Below, piece by piece: positions 1 to 11,221 of a stretch of 64,000 nt of DNA. The notes beneath the pieces are model-generated. The model did not search any database and was not told the DNA's origin. It was given only the letters and a program-made list of their open reading frames with translations. Position 1 is the stretch's first letter. Each line of letters begins with the position of its first letter. Origin of the DNA: Thermanaerosceptrum fracticalcis (GTDB lineage: Bacteria; Bacillota; Peptococcia; DRI-13). The stretch covers positions 2,551,001 through 2,615,000 of the forward strand of contig NZ_CP045798.1 in assembly GCF_000746025.2 (NCBI RefSeq), given 5' to 3'. The translations under genes and the position numbers were made by a program.

Positions 1-1010
1 TTGGTTCCTCTCACCACAACACGGCTGATGGGCTGCAACAGAACCTTTTCGGCCAGGGTTTCACGGGAAGTTTCCACGCCATTGGCCTTGGTGATGCGAT
101 ATGTAACCTCACGGGAACCATAGGCCCCTTCCTGTTTTACACTTTGCTGTCCCCGCCACAGGCTGGAGTCACTCTCATACTGGGTGGGATAAGGTATCTT
201 CTCCTCCACAGTGGTTGTCACTATAGACACCACAGTAACAAGGGGCTCTGATTTTACCAGATTGAGCTTCTGCCCTATTTTTAGGAACTCACTTTTCATC
301 TCCGGGTTGGCTTCTTTTAACTGGGCTACTGTCATATTGTTGTCCCGGGCAATAGTCCAGAGGGAATCACCATTCTTTACAGTATATTGAGAAGCTTTGG
401 CCAATCCCTGCATCATGATTTCTGCCGCTTTTTCCGGGGTCTTTAATTCCCATAAAAGAGCCTCCGCGGCCACTATCTTAACTTCTTCGTTAAAAGCCAT
501 TTTCTCAACGGTTACATTACTGCCCTCAGGCAAGTAGTTCTTTTTTAACAGTTCCAAGGCGGCCTGCGCTCCTTCTTCACTGGCCAAATAGAGCGCTGGT
601 TTGTCATTGACAGTAATAGACCAGCTCTTAACTGTCCAGGCCAACTTTTCCTTGAGTAAGGTAACCAACTGCTGGTCATCCAGAGCCTTGTCTTCCCTTT
701 TAGCCTTTTCTGCATCATAGCTCAGCTTGGTAGTAAATCCGCTGATACTAATTCCATATTGTTTTTCCAGTTCACTTTTGGCTTTAGTTAAGGCTTCATT
801 AACCTGACCTTCATTAGCCACTACAGCCAGAGGCTCATCATTAGCCAAAAGTATTACAGGTTTACCGCCGGTTGTTATGTAAAAGATACTGGTTATCAGT
901 AGAAGGAGACCAAATATCCATAATCCTTTGTGACGAATGACTTGAGGCCAGGCAGGTAAAGAATAGGGATGCAAATTTTTTAAACGAGCCAATACCGCAT
1001 TTCCTTTCAT
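1..1010 (-). CDS. LysM/G5-domain cell-wall protein, probable M23 peptidase, partial
   Basis: Reading frame open to the left window edge; only the first 336 codons are present. The product begins with a short basic stretch and one membrane segment (about residues 25-45), then a Lys/Glu-rich region with two repeated alpha/beta modules, a LysM domain (about residues 190-235, YTVKNGDSLWTIA) and the start of a G5 domain (after about residue 240). In Clostridia this order usually ends in an M23 peptidoglycan endopeptidase, but the catalytic part would lie outside the window, so peptidase is inference. ATG at 1010 was chosen because the TTTAGGGA ribosome site and a structured leader sit just upstream. 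Location: cell envelope, anchored and facing the wall. Confidence 0.8.
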   Translation of the reverse strand, partial: MKGNAVLARLKNLHPYSLPAWPQVIRHKGLWIFGLLLLITSIFYITTGGKPVILLANDEPLAVVANEGQVNEALTKAKSELEKQYGISISGFTTKLSYDAEKAKREDKALDDQQLVTLLKEKLAWTVKSWSITVNDKPALYLASEEGAQAALELLKKNYLPEGSNVTVEKMAFNEEVKIVAAEALLWELKTPEKAAEIMMQGLAKASQYTVKNGDSLWTIARDNNMTVAQLKEANPEMKSEFLKIGQKLNLVKSEPLVTVVSIVTTTVEEKIPYPTQYESDSSLWRGQQSVKQEGAYGSREVTYRITKANGVETSRETLAEKVLLQPISRVVVRGT

Positions 1011-1140
1011 TTTTCCCTAAAGGTGCTCCTGGAAGCAGGACTAAGAATGTGGCATATCCGCCTTTAGGGCTCCTCACCTTCCTTCCTTATATGCGTTATT
1101 TTTTATTGTATGCCTGAACCGGTATTTTCGGCATAACCTA
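1011..1140 (-). promoter_or_regulatory. Structured 5' leader of the LysM/G5 gene, candidate riboswitch
   Basis: Seen directly: in the mRNA sense, CCCUAAAGG (1069-1061) is a perfect 9-bp complement of CCUUUAGGG (1023-1015), which lies 4 nt before the ATG and covers the ribosome site. Alternative pairings exist: AGGUG (1079-1075) with CACCU (1025-1021), CUAA (1067-1064) with UUAG (1044-1041), and hairpins TCCTG/CAGGA and GGC/GCC. A further hairpin UAUGCC/GGCAUA lies upstream near 1105-1131. Mutually exclusive helices near a start codon suggest translational control. Cell-wall hydrolase genes with LysM domains are often under c-di-AMP (ydaO) riboswitches, but I could not match that consensus. 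Confidence 0.4.
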
Positions 1141-1191
1141 GTACAAAATAAGGAGAATGTCCCATTTCAGTTCAGGCTAAAAAACTTTTGC

Positions 1192-1226
1192 GGCAAAAGA
1201 AAGCTTGGCCTGAGAGCCAAGCCTTA
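1192..1226 (-). terminator. Rho-independent terminator after scfB
   Basis: On the minus strand a 9-bp stem (AGGCTTGGC / GCCAAGCTT) with a 6-nt loop is followed by TTCTTTT. It lies about 155 bp beyond the scfB stop codon and before the leader of the LysM/G5 gene, so it separates the two transcription units. Confidence 0.6.
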
Positions 1227-1381
1227 GAGACGGCATATGGACTATTGACAGTGACAAGCTAATTATAGCACAAACCGCCAACTTGTTACAACAGTCAGCT
1301 TGGGCTGCCGGCAGATTTTTCTTCGCCTTTCCTAGAAATCTTTTTACATATTTTTGCCAATGGCAAGCCTTTTTTAAACAT

Positions 1382-2770
1382 CTAGGCCGGATGGCGTTCC
1401 TCACTGCATTTTACCTGCAGGAAAATAGCGCATTCCAGCCGCTTCTTTTCCAGCTCACAACCCAGACTGTATGGTTTAAAAATATCCTGGTTAAAATTAT
1501 AGGCATTAGCGTGGCAGCCCCCGCTGCAAAAGAAACGGGCCCAGCACTGGCGGCAGGCTGCTTTATTGAGCACATGGGCAGACTGGAACCTCTTACCCCA
1601 GGAAGTATTGGTAATACCCTCCTCTACACTGCCCAGCTTAAATTCCTCTTTACCCACAAACTGGTGGCAGGGGTATAAATAACCTTCCGGTGAAACGGCC
1701 AGGTATTCATGACCGGCACCGCAGCCTGATAAACGCTTGGGTAAACAGGGTCCCTTATCCAGGCTGATATTAAAGTGGAAAAAATTAAAGGGCTGTCCCT
1801 GCCGGTAAGCCGCCAGCCAGGCTTTCGTCAACAGTTCGTATTGTTCCTTAAGTACGGGCAAATCTTCATCCCTTAAGGCATAATCATGTTCAGGTGAGGC
1901 TACCACAGGCTCTACGGACACCTGGTTAAAGCCTTCCTCTACCAGGTGAAGAACGTCCCGGCAGAAATCCAGGTTGAAACGTGTATACGTGCCCCTGACA
2001 TAGTAATTGTTGCCCTGCCGTTCTTCCACCAAAGCTTTGATGGCAGGTAAAACGTGATTATAGCTGCCCTTGTTATTGCTAAAAGGCCGCATCCGGTCAT
2101 GAACCTGCTGCCGGCCGTCCAGGCTCAAAACCAGACTGATTTCCTCCTGGTTTAAAAAATCCATAACCTCCCTGGTTAAGAGAACAGCATTGGTGGTCAA
2201 GGTTTGCTTCAGGATTTTTCCTAATTCCCGGGCTCTGGCTTTCCCATAATGGATGAGCTCTTTCACCACAGGGAAATTGAGGAGAGGCTCACCGCCAAAA
2301 TAATCGACTTCCACGTGTTTTCTGGGTCCCGAGGCCTCAAATAAAAATTCCAGGGCCTTTTTCCCCGTTTCCAGATCCATAAGGCCCCTTTCCCCGCCGA
2401 AATTTCCGGTCCCGGCAAAACAATAGCGGCAGCGTAAATTACAGTCGTGGGCCACATGAAGGCAAAGGGCTTTAATAATCGTCTTTTCAGGCAGTTCATA
2501 GGTAGCTAAGGCCTCATCCCTGCTGAACAGCATGCCTTCTTCAATGAGACTTTCCAATTCCCGCCACACCTGGGCCAATTCCTCTGTGGCATATTTTTCA
2601 CAAAGCAGATTGAAGGTCTGTTCAACCCGCCCCTGGCATTTTTCCCAGGCCAGGAGGAAATCCCAGGCCGCTTTACTAAAACTGTGGATTATCCCGCTGT
2701 TGATATCCAGCACAATATATTCATCTTCCATCTGAAATTTATGAATGAGCGAAAAATCATATCTTTCCAT
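1382..2770 (-). CDS. scfB: Radical SAM/SPASM maturase of the SCIFF ranthipeptide
   Basis: Installs sulfur-to-carbon thioether cross-links in the neighbouring Cys-rich precursor, using S-adenosylmethionine and iron-sulfur clusters. Visible features: the CxxxCxxC radical SAM motif (CNLRCRYC), the following GGEPLLN motif, and a SPASM region with the CGAGHEY...CHQF and CRQCW...CSGGC...C cysteines near the C-terminus. The N-terminus (HKFQ...YIVLDINSGIIH) is the usual SCIFF-maturase RRE-like start. ATG at 2770 has GGGGAAG upstream; an in-frame ATG at 2812 has no ribosome site and would overlap the pre-peptide spacer. Product 462 aa. The gene directly follows scfA, and the pair is a hallmark of Clostridia. 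A remaining uncertainty is only the start. Confidence 0.92.
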   Translation of the reverse strand: MERYDFSLIHKFQMEDEYIVLDINSGIIHSFSKAAWDFLLAWEKCQGRVEQTFNLLCEKYATEELAQVWRELESLIEEGMLFSRDEALATYELPEKTIIKALCLHVAHDCNLRCRYCFAGTGNFGGERGLMDLETGKKALEFLFEASGPRKHVEVDYFGGEPLLNFPVVKELIHYGKARARELGKILKQTLTTNAVLLTREVMDFLNQEEISLVLSLDGRQQVHDRMRPFSNNKGSYNHVLPAIKALVEERQGNNYYVRGTYTRFNLDFCRDVLHLVEEGFNQVSVEPVVASPEHDYALRDEDLPVLKEQYELLTKAWLAAYRQGQPFNFFHFNISLDKGPCLPKRLSGCGAGHEYLAVSPEGYLYPCHQFVGKEEFKLGSVEEGITNTSWGKRFQSAHVLNKAACRQCWARFFCSGGCHANAYNFNQDIFKPYSLGCELEKKRLECAIFLQVKCSEERHPA

Positions 2771-2824
2771 GACATCACTTCCCCAAAAAAATTGACCCTG
2801 GTCGAGGGTCATTTAAAACTTTTA

Positions 2825-2968
2825 TTATTTCTGGCAAACCTGATTTCCTACTGTACAGGATGTCTTGCAGGCAGACTGGCAGGAAGTCTGGCATTCGCCG
2901 CAGCCACCGGTCTTGATGGTCTTGGTTAGAACTTCTTTATTAATGGTTTTGATATGTACTTTAGTCAT
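2825..2968 (-). CDS. scfA: SCIFF ranthipeptide precursor (six cysteines in forty-five residues)
   Basis: A 47-residue peptide. The N-terminal half (MTKVHIKTINKEVLTKTIK) is the conserved SCIFF leader, and the C-terminal half carries six cysteines at residues 23, 26, 30, 34, 38 and 45 in a C-x2-C-x3-C-x3-C-x3-C-x6-C pattern. A strong GGAGGAG ribosome site precedes ATG 2968. The maturase gene begins 54 bp downstream of its stop codon. SCIFF peptides are near-universal in Clostridia; a quorum or metabolic signalling role has been proposed for the family but is not settled. Too short for most gene callers, hence easily missed. Confidence 0.93.
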   Translation of the reverse strand: MTKVHIKTINKEVLTKTIKTGGCGECQTSCQSACKTSCTVGNQVCQK

Positions 2969-3000
2969 TGTTCTCTCCTCCTCTACTTCTAAACGCAAAT

Positions 3001-3029
3001 ATTATACCACGGGTCCTGCCATTGGTAAA
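3001..3029 (-). promoter_or_regulatory. Putative sigma-A promoter of scfA-scfB
   Basis: Minus-strand TTTACC (3029-3024), a 17-bp spacer and TATAAT (3006-3001), with TG just before the -10 hexamer in an extended -10 arrangement. It lies about 33 bp upstream of the scfA start. Confidence 0.5.
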
Positions 3030-3129
3030 GAAAGGGACGTGCATATTTTAGTTCCTAGTTACTAGTAACTAGGAACTAATAACTAGTAACTAAAAAAGGC
3101 CCTCCATCGGGAGCGCCGTCTCTTACTTA

Positions 3130-3407
<278 letters not shown>

Positions 3408-3589
3408 ATCTATACTAGTTACTAGTTACCAGTTTCTTGCTAGTCACTAGTTAGTGGTTGTAGTCTTTGCTTTTTCGAGTACAGTGCCGTAAAAGGTCCC
3501 CGCCTCAGCTGCCAAAGAAAAAAACTAGTACCCAATAACCAGTAACTAGTAACTAAAATAAGCAATCTCAACATTTAGAGTTAAATAAA
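3408..3589. repeat. ACTAGTA-type heptad repeats between tRNA-Phe and tRNA-Asp
   Basis: Two clusters of 7-bp units: ACTAGTT-ACTAGTT-ACCAGTT near 3414-3435 and ACTAGTA-CCCAATA-ACCAGTA-ACTAGTA-ACT near 3525-3555. No gene is visible. Confidence 0.6.
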
Positions 3590-3666
3590 TGGCGGAGCTG
3601 ACGAGAGTCGAACTCGCGATCTCCTGCGTGACAGGCAGGCATGTTAGGCCACTACACCACAGCTCC
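3590..3666 (-). tRNA. tRNA-Asp (GTC)
   Basis: Acceptor GGAGCTG/CAGCTCC, anticodon stem CCTGC/GCAGG with loop CTGTCAC (anticodon GTC), encoded CCA; 77 nt. Confidence 0.96.
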
Positions 3667-3749
3667 GTCTATCAGTTTTCAGTTGGCAGTATGCAGTTGG
3701 CAGTAAAATCACTGCGAACTGTTCGCTGCGAACTGCGAACTTATAAGGT
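3667..3749. repeat. CAGTTGG- and GCGAACT-type heptad repeats
   Basis: Five units of CAGTTNN followed by GCGAACT-GTTCGCT-GCGAACT-GCGAACT, all 7 bp. Almost the same block recurs at 3905-3975. Confidence 0.6.
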
Positions 3750-3825
<76 letters not shown>

Positions 3826-3826
3826 A

Positions 3827-3902
3827 TGGTGACCCCTACGGGATTCGAACCCGTGTTACAGCCTTGAAAGGGCCGTGTCTTAGACCACTTGACCAAGGGG
3901 CC
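3827..3902 (-). tRNA. tRNA-Glu (TTC)
   Basis: Acceptor GGCCCCT/AGGGGTC with one G-U pair, anticodon loop CTTTCAA (anticodon TTC), T-loop TTCGAAT, encoded CCA; 76 nt. Confidence 0.96.
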
Positions 3903-4020
3903 AAATCAGATTTCAGTTGGCAGTATACAGTTGGCAGTAAACTCACTACGAACTGTTCGCTGCGAACTGCGAACTTAGTTAGATGTGGGAGTTATGTTAA
4001 CTTCTCACTTCTCAATTAAG
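3903..4020. repeat. Second copy of the CAGTTGG/GCGAACT heptad block
   Basis: Near copy of the 3667-3749 spacer, lying between tRNA-Glu and tRNA-Lys. It shows that spacer blocks have been copied within the same tRNA operon. Confidence 0.6.
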
Positions 4021-4096
4021 TGGTGAGCCATGATGGACTCGAACCATCGACACCCTGATTAAAAGTCAGGTGCTCTACCGACTGAGCTAATGGCTC
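4021..4096 (-). tRNA. tRNA-Lys (TTT)
   Basis: Acceptor GAGCCAT/ATGGCTC, anticodon stem CCTGA/TCAGG with loop CTTTTAA (anticodon TTT), encoded CCA; 76 nt. First gene of the operon. Confidence 0.96.
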
Positions 4097-4137
4097 ACTT
4101 CATATCCCGGGGACTTGTTCGCGCCCCACAGGTATAT

Positions 4138-4166
4138 ATATTACATGAGCCAATCCGTTCTGTCAA
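4138..4166 (-). promoter_or_regulatory. Promoter of the six-tRNA operon
   Basis: Minus-strand TTGACA (4166-4161), a 17-bp spacer and TAATAT (4143-4138): a near-consensus sigma-A promoter about 42 bp before tRNA-Lys. A GC-rich stretch (GGGGCGCG) follows the -10 region, as expected for stringently controlled stable-RNA promoters (inference). Confidence 0.75.
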
Positions 4167-4270
4167 CACAAGTTTAACAACAAATTAGTGGTAATTTTTT
4201 AGTTCGGCTCGGCTTTAGTGTGTAACATATTATATCCTATGGGAACGCGAAGCGTCAAGTCGAAGGGATA

Positions 4271-7028
<2,758 letters not shown>

Positions 7029-7046
7029 TCCAGTACCTCCTCCATT

Positions 7047-7518
7047 GGGGACATTCCTGTCCCGTTTTCCGACTTCCGAAGTCCCACAAAAATCACTAGT
7101 AACTAATAACTAGTAACTAGTAACTTCTCAAATAAGCAGGAGTGTCCATACCGATGGGGACATTCCTGTCCCGTCTTCCGATTTCCGTTTTCCGACTTCC
7201 GAAGTCCCACAAAAATCACTAGTAACTAATAACTAGTAACTAGTAACTTCTCAAATAAGCAGGAGTGTCCATACCGATGGGGACATTCCTGTCCCGTTTT
7301 CCGATTTCCGTTTTCCGACTTCCGAAGTCCCACAAAAATCACTAGTAACTAATAACTAGTAACTAGTAACTTCTCAAATAAGCAGGAGTGTCCATACCGA
7401 TGGGGACATTCCTGTCCCGTTTTCCGATTTCCGTTTTCCGACTTCCGAAGTCCCACAAAAATCACTAGTAACTAATAACTAGTAACTAGTAACTTCTCAA
7501 ATAAGCAGGTGTGTCCCC
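7047..7518. repeat. Four-copy tandem array of REP-palindrome plus heptad units
   Basis: REP palindrome GGGGACATTCCTGTCCC starts at 7047, 7156, 7279 and 7402. Each copy continues with TTCCGAC-type heptads, CACAAAAATC, four to five ACTAGTA-type heptads and CTCAAATAAGCAGG. The periods are 109, 123 and 123 bp; the first unit lacks exactly 14 bp, i.e. two heptads. The array ends in GCAGGTGTGTCCCC, whose TGTCCCC is the inverted counterpart of the leading GGGGACA. No coding potential seen. Occupies most of the gap between the flavoprotein gene and dnaB. Confidence 0.9.
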
Positions 7519-7582
7519 TGACCTATATTAGCCCATGATAATTGTGCCCAAGAAGGGACATTTTAAGCACACAATTTTAAGC

Positions 7583-7623
7583 ACACAAAAATAACTCACA
7601 TAGAGTTTCTCTATCTGAGTTAT
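7583..7623 (-). terminator. Terminator of dnaB
   Basis: Minus-strand nested hairpin: AATAACTCA/TGAGTTATT outside, ATAGAG/CTCTAT inside, loop of 3 nt, one C-C mismatch, followed by a TTTTTG tail. It lies about 110 bp after the dnaB stop. Confidence 0.7.
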
Positions 7624-7733
7624 TCCTTCTCTATCTCGTATGCCTTTTTTATTGTAACAAGCAGGACTGGTAAAGTCAAGAATAACACGAATGCTTATAA
7701 TGTATACACAGTTAATATTCGTGTTTTTTGGGC

Positions 7734-9074
7734 TTAATTCGGTACATGGTACCTGTCCAGGTCGACAAACTTCGTAAATTCTTTAATAAACCCTAACTCC
7801 ACGGAACCTGTGGGACCATTACGGTGCTTGGCGATAATAATTTCGGCAATACCGGGCTTTTCCGTTTCCGGATTATAATACTCTTCCCTGTAGATAAACA
7901 TGACCAAATCGGCATCCTGTTCCAGGGCCCCCGATTCCCGCAGGTGACTGAGGGCCGGCCTCTTGTCATGGGTTTGCTCCACAGCCCGTGATAACTGGGA
8001 TAAAGCGATAATAGGGACGTTTAGCTCCCGGGCCAGGGCTTTCAAAGAACGAGAAATCTCGGAAATTTCCTGCTGGCGGCTTTCATTCCTGCGTCCCATC
8101 TGCATCAACTGGAGGTAATCGATGACGATCAGACCTAAACCTCTTTCCGCCTTTAAACGCCTGGCTTTGGCCCGCAGTTCCAGAACGGAAATAGCCGGGG
8201 TATCATCAATATAAAGCTGAGCCGTAGACAGGGGCTGAGCGGCTTTGGTAAGGCGGATCCATTCCTCATCCTGCAGGCGGCCGGTACGCAGTTTATGCTG
8301 GTCAATCATAGCCTCGGAACTCATCAGTCTTTGTACTAACTGCTCTTTCGACATTTCTAAACTAAATATAGCCACGGGTATTTTCCCTTTAATGGCAGCA
8401 TTCTGGGCAATATTCAAACAAAATGAAGTTTTACCCATGGCAGGACGGGCAGCGAGAATAATTAAATCTGAGGGCTGCCACCCCGAGGTCATGCGATCCA
8501 GATCGGTAAAAAAGGCGGGCACCCCGGTAATAGTTCCTTTCTTATTGGCCAGGTATTCGATCTTCTCTAAAGTTTCACTTAAAACTTCTTTAATGGCCAC
8601 GAGCCCGCTGGAATTGCGCTGTCCCGCTATTTCCATAATCATTCTTTCGGCATTGTCCAGGAGTTCGTAGGCATCTTCCTGGTCTTCGTAGCCCCGGTTG
8701 GCTATGGTCGTGGCTGTCCTGATGAGCTTACGCAGGATAGACTTTTCTTTCACGATCTCGGCATAATGCCTGGCATTGGCCGCAGTAGGCACAGCATTGG
8801 CCACAGAGGCAATATACCCGACGCCCCCTACCCTTTCCAGGCTCCCCAGCTGGCGCAGTTCTTCCGTCACGGTAATCATGTCGATGGGTTCCCTTTTTTG
8901 CTCCAGGGAGAGAAGTGCCTTAAAAATGATCTGGTTGGCTTCTTTATAAAAATCCTCGGGCTGTAAGGTTTCCAGGACGCTATAGACCGTTTCCCGGTCA
9001 ATCATCATAGAACCGAGGACAGCCTGTTCAGCCTCGATGTTATGGGGGGGCAGTTTTTCTAAGAGGATACTCAT
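7734..9074 (-). CDS. dnaB: Replicative DNA helicase DnaB
   Basis: Hexameric 5'-3' helicase of the replication fork. The 446-aa product has the typical start MSILLEKLPPHNIEAEQAVLG, an N-terminal DnaB domain (about residues 10-110), and a RecA-like C-terminal domain with Walker A ARPAMGKTS near residue 205, Walker B LIVIDYLQLM and the C-terminal IAKHRNGPTG motif. ATG 9074 was chosen because AAGGTG lies 9 nt upstream; an in-frame GTG at 9086 sits inside that site. It is separated from lonC by a 200-bp gap of degenerate repeats. The terminator follows at 7.6 kb. Confidence 0.97.
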   Translation of the reverse strand: MSILLEKLPPHNIEAEQAVLGSMMIDRETVYSVLETLQPEDFYKEANQIIFKALLSLEQKREPIDMITVTEELRQLGSLERVGGVGYIASVANAVPTAANARHYAEIVKEKSILRKLIRTATTIANRGYEDQEDAYELLDNAERMIMEIAGQRNSSGLVAIKEVLSETLEKIEYLANKKGTITGVPAFFTDLDRMTSGWQPSDLIILAARPAMGKTSFCLNIAQNAAIKGKIPVAIFSLEMSKEQLVQRLMSSEAMIDQHKLRTGRLQDEEWIRLTKAAQPLSTAQLYIDDTPAISVLELRAKARRLKAERGLGLIVIDYLQLMQMGRRNESRQQEISEISRSLKALARELNVPIIALSQLSRAVEQTHDKRPALSHLRESGALEQDADLVMFIYREEYYNPETEKPGIAEIIIAKHRNGPTGSVELGFIKEFTKFVDLDRYHVPN

Positions 9075-9092
9075 GCTTTCACGCACCTTGTT

Positions 9093-9275
9093 TAGTTCGC
9101 AGTTCGCAGTAGGTCAGTTGATAGTTGGTAGTTGGCAGTTCGCAGTTCGCAGCTATCAGTGACCGATGACCCGTGACCTGTGACCAGTGAATTATCCGGA
9201 CACTGGGCTCTGGTCACTAAATAATCGGAAATCGGATGTCGGAAAACGGAATACGTTTACCGTTCACAGTTCACG
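9093..9275. repeat. Mixed heptad repeats between lonC and dnaB
   Basis: At least four heptad families lie side by side: TTCGCAG, AGTTGGT, NGTGACC (ATGACCC/GTGACCT/GTGACCA) and ATCGGAA. No gene or clear terminator is seen in this gap. Confidence 0.6.
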
Positions 9276-9278
9276 TAC

Positions 9279-11201
9279 TTAAGCCATGATATGCTGAAGC
9301 ACTTCCTCGATGGTCCGTACTGTTACCACTTCGATACCGTGGAGATCAACGGGAACATCGGCCCGGTTTTCCCAGGGGATAATGACCTTGCTCAGACCCG
9401 CCTGTTTGGCGCCGTAGATTTTCTCAAAAATACCGCCCACGGCTTTAACCCGTCCTTGAATGGAAAGCTCGCCTGTTACGGCTACATCCTGGCGGAGAGC
9501 TTGACCTGTAACGGCACTGTAGACGGCAAGGCAAATGGCCACACCGGCAGAGGGCCCGTCGATTTTGCCTCCGCCGATGACATTGACGTGCAAGTCATAA
9601 TTTAAAGAATCTTCCCCCGTCAGTTTTCGTAAGACGGAGGTGGCATTAAAGACGGAATCCTTGGCCATGGAACCGGCTGTTTCATTGAAGCGGACTCGCC
9701 CTTCCCCCTGACGGTGGGCAGGGAAGGCTACAGCCTCGATTTCCAGAACAGAACCTAGAAAACCGGCTACACCTAACCCCAGGACCCGGCCCACCTCACC
9801 TTCGGCAGTACTCTTGACTGTCACATAAGGGGAAAGGCGGGAAACCTGGATGACTTCATAAACATCATTCCTGGTGATGAGGGGCTCTTCCCCGGCAAGG
9901 CCCTGTTCTTTCAGGCGGTAAAGGGCGAGACCATAAGCATCGGCCAGGATATTGTTGGCTTTACGTCCCTCGATGGTATATTCGCTGATTAAAGAGGGGA
10001 TGCCCTCTTCTAATTTCACCCCTAATTTTTGTGCGGCATTTTCAATAATTTTTTCAATATCCTGGGGAGTAAGGGGTTCAAAGTAAACTTCCGCACAGCG
10101 GGAACGAATGGCCGGGTTGATTTCGGCCGCATCGCGGGTGGTAGCGCCGATTAGGATAAAATCGGCGGGCGCGCCTTCTTCAAAAATCTTTTTAATATAC
10201 TGGGGCACGTTGCTGTCGTAGGGGTCATAATAGGCAGAATCAAAAAATACCCTCTTATCCTCCAGGACTTTAAGGAGTTTATTCTGTAGGACAGGATCCA
10301 TTTCGCCGATCTCATCGATAAACAGCACCCCGCCGTGGGCATCAGTGACCAGACCCAGTTTGGGTTCGGGAATACCGGTATCGGCAAAATCCCGCTTGGC
10401 TCCCTGATAAATAGGATCGTGCACCGAACCTAAAAGAGGGTTGGTTACATCCCGTGGATCCCAGCGCAGTGTGGCCCCATCCACCTCCACGAAGGGAGCG
10501 TCCTTTTTAAAAGGTGAATGATCCATTTGTTTGACAATTTCCAGGACAAGCCTGGCGGCACTTGTCTTACCCACACCGGGCGGTCCATAGATTAAAATGT
10601 GCTGGGGATAGGGACTGGCCATTTTGGCAAGCAGTGCCTTAATCCCCCGGGCCTGCCCCACCACTTCTTCCAAAGTGCGGGGTCGCAAGACTTCCATGGC
10701 GGAACGGGCTAATCCCGCTTGATTTAACTTCTCCAGGACGGCCAGACGTTTTAGAGTTTGCGCATTTTCGGGATTACTATTTTCCTTGAGAATTTGGGCC
10801 TTTACCTCACGTATGTATTCCTCATGCCGTTCCTGCATCTTTTCGGCCACACGCTGTTCCAACCGGTCTTCCAGCGTACGCCTGGCTATCATCTCAGCAA
10901 TTCTGTCTTCCAGATCTTCGGCCAGCCGGACCAGATCATCCCCCAGACCCGCCGCACTCATGGTCGGATCCTCGTAAACCAAGCGCTTAAGGGCTAAAGC
11001 CCTGTCTCCCAATTTATCGGAGCGAAGAAGTTTAACCGCGCCTAACTTGGTAGCCTTTAAAACCAGTTTGTCCGATCCTAAAAAATGTAATAACAGGTTC
11101 AATAATGCGTCGATCTGCCTTTCCGCCAAGGCTTCCCTGGTAAGCTTCGCTTTCAAACCTTCCTCCTTAGCTTGGAAGTAAGCGTTTAGTGCGTCTTTCA
11201 T
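9279..11201 (-). CDS. lonC: Lon-family ATP-dependent protease, LonC type
   Basis: AAA+ serine protease of 640 aa. About 130 N-terminal residues form a helical, Lys/Glu-rich region without the LonA substrate domain. The AAA+ module follows, with Walker A YGPPGVGKTSA near residue 207 and Walker B GGVLFIDEIGE, and a C-terminal Lon protease domain with Ser in DGPSAG and Lys in GGIFEK, the catalytic dyad. This layout and the longer N-terminus fit the LonC family, which is restricted to a subset of spore formers, better than LonB. The position between rplI and dnaB fits Clostridia. Role in sporulation is family knowledge, not shown here. Confidence 0.85.
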   Translation of the reverse strand: MKDALNAYFQAKEEGLKAKLTREALAERQIDALLNLLLHFLGSDKLVLKATKLGAVKLLRSDKLGDRALALKRLVYEDPTMSAAGLGDDLVRLAEDLEDRIAEMIARRTLEDRLEQRVAEKMQERHEEYIREVKAQILKENSNPENAQTLKRLAVLEKLNQAGLARSAMEVLRPRTLEEVVGQARGIKALLAKMASPYPQHILIYGPPGVGKTSAARLVLEIVKQMDHSPFKKDAPFVEVDGATLRWDPRDVTNPLLGSVHDPIYQGAKRDFADTGIPEPKLGLVTDAHGGVLFIDEIGEMDPVLQNKLLKVLEDKRVFFDSAYYDPYDSNVPQYIKKIFEEGAPADFILIGATTRDAAEINPAIRSRCAEVYFEPLTPQDIEKIIENAAQKLGVKLEEGIPSLISEYTIEGRKANNILADAYGLALYRLKEQGLAGEEPLITRNDVYEVIQVSRLSPYVTVKSTAEGEVGRVLGLGVAGFLGSVLEIEAVAFPAHRQGEGRVRFNETAGSMAKDSVFNATSVLRKLTGEDSLNYDLHVNVIGGGKIDGPSAGVAICLAVYSAVTGQALRQDVAVTGELSIQGRVKAVGGIFEKIYGAKQAGLSKVIIPWENRADVPVDLHGIEVVTVRTIEEVLQHIMA

Positions 11202-11221
11202 TGTCCAGATGTTGCCCCTTT

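Noticed and set aside
862-1077. Minus-strand 71-codon frame over the start of the LysM/G5 gene
   Set aside because: Out of frame with a much longer conserved frame, no ribosome site, and covers the structured leader.
1011-1140. Calling the leader a ydaO (c-di-AMP) riboswitch
   Set aside because: Gene type fits, but I could not align the conserved ydaO nucleotides; left as an unclassified leader.
7047-7518. Could the four-copy array be a CRISPR array?
   Set aside because: The repeated part is the whole 109-123 bp unit and there are no unique spacers; no cas gene in window.
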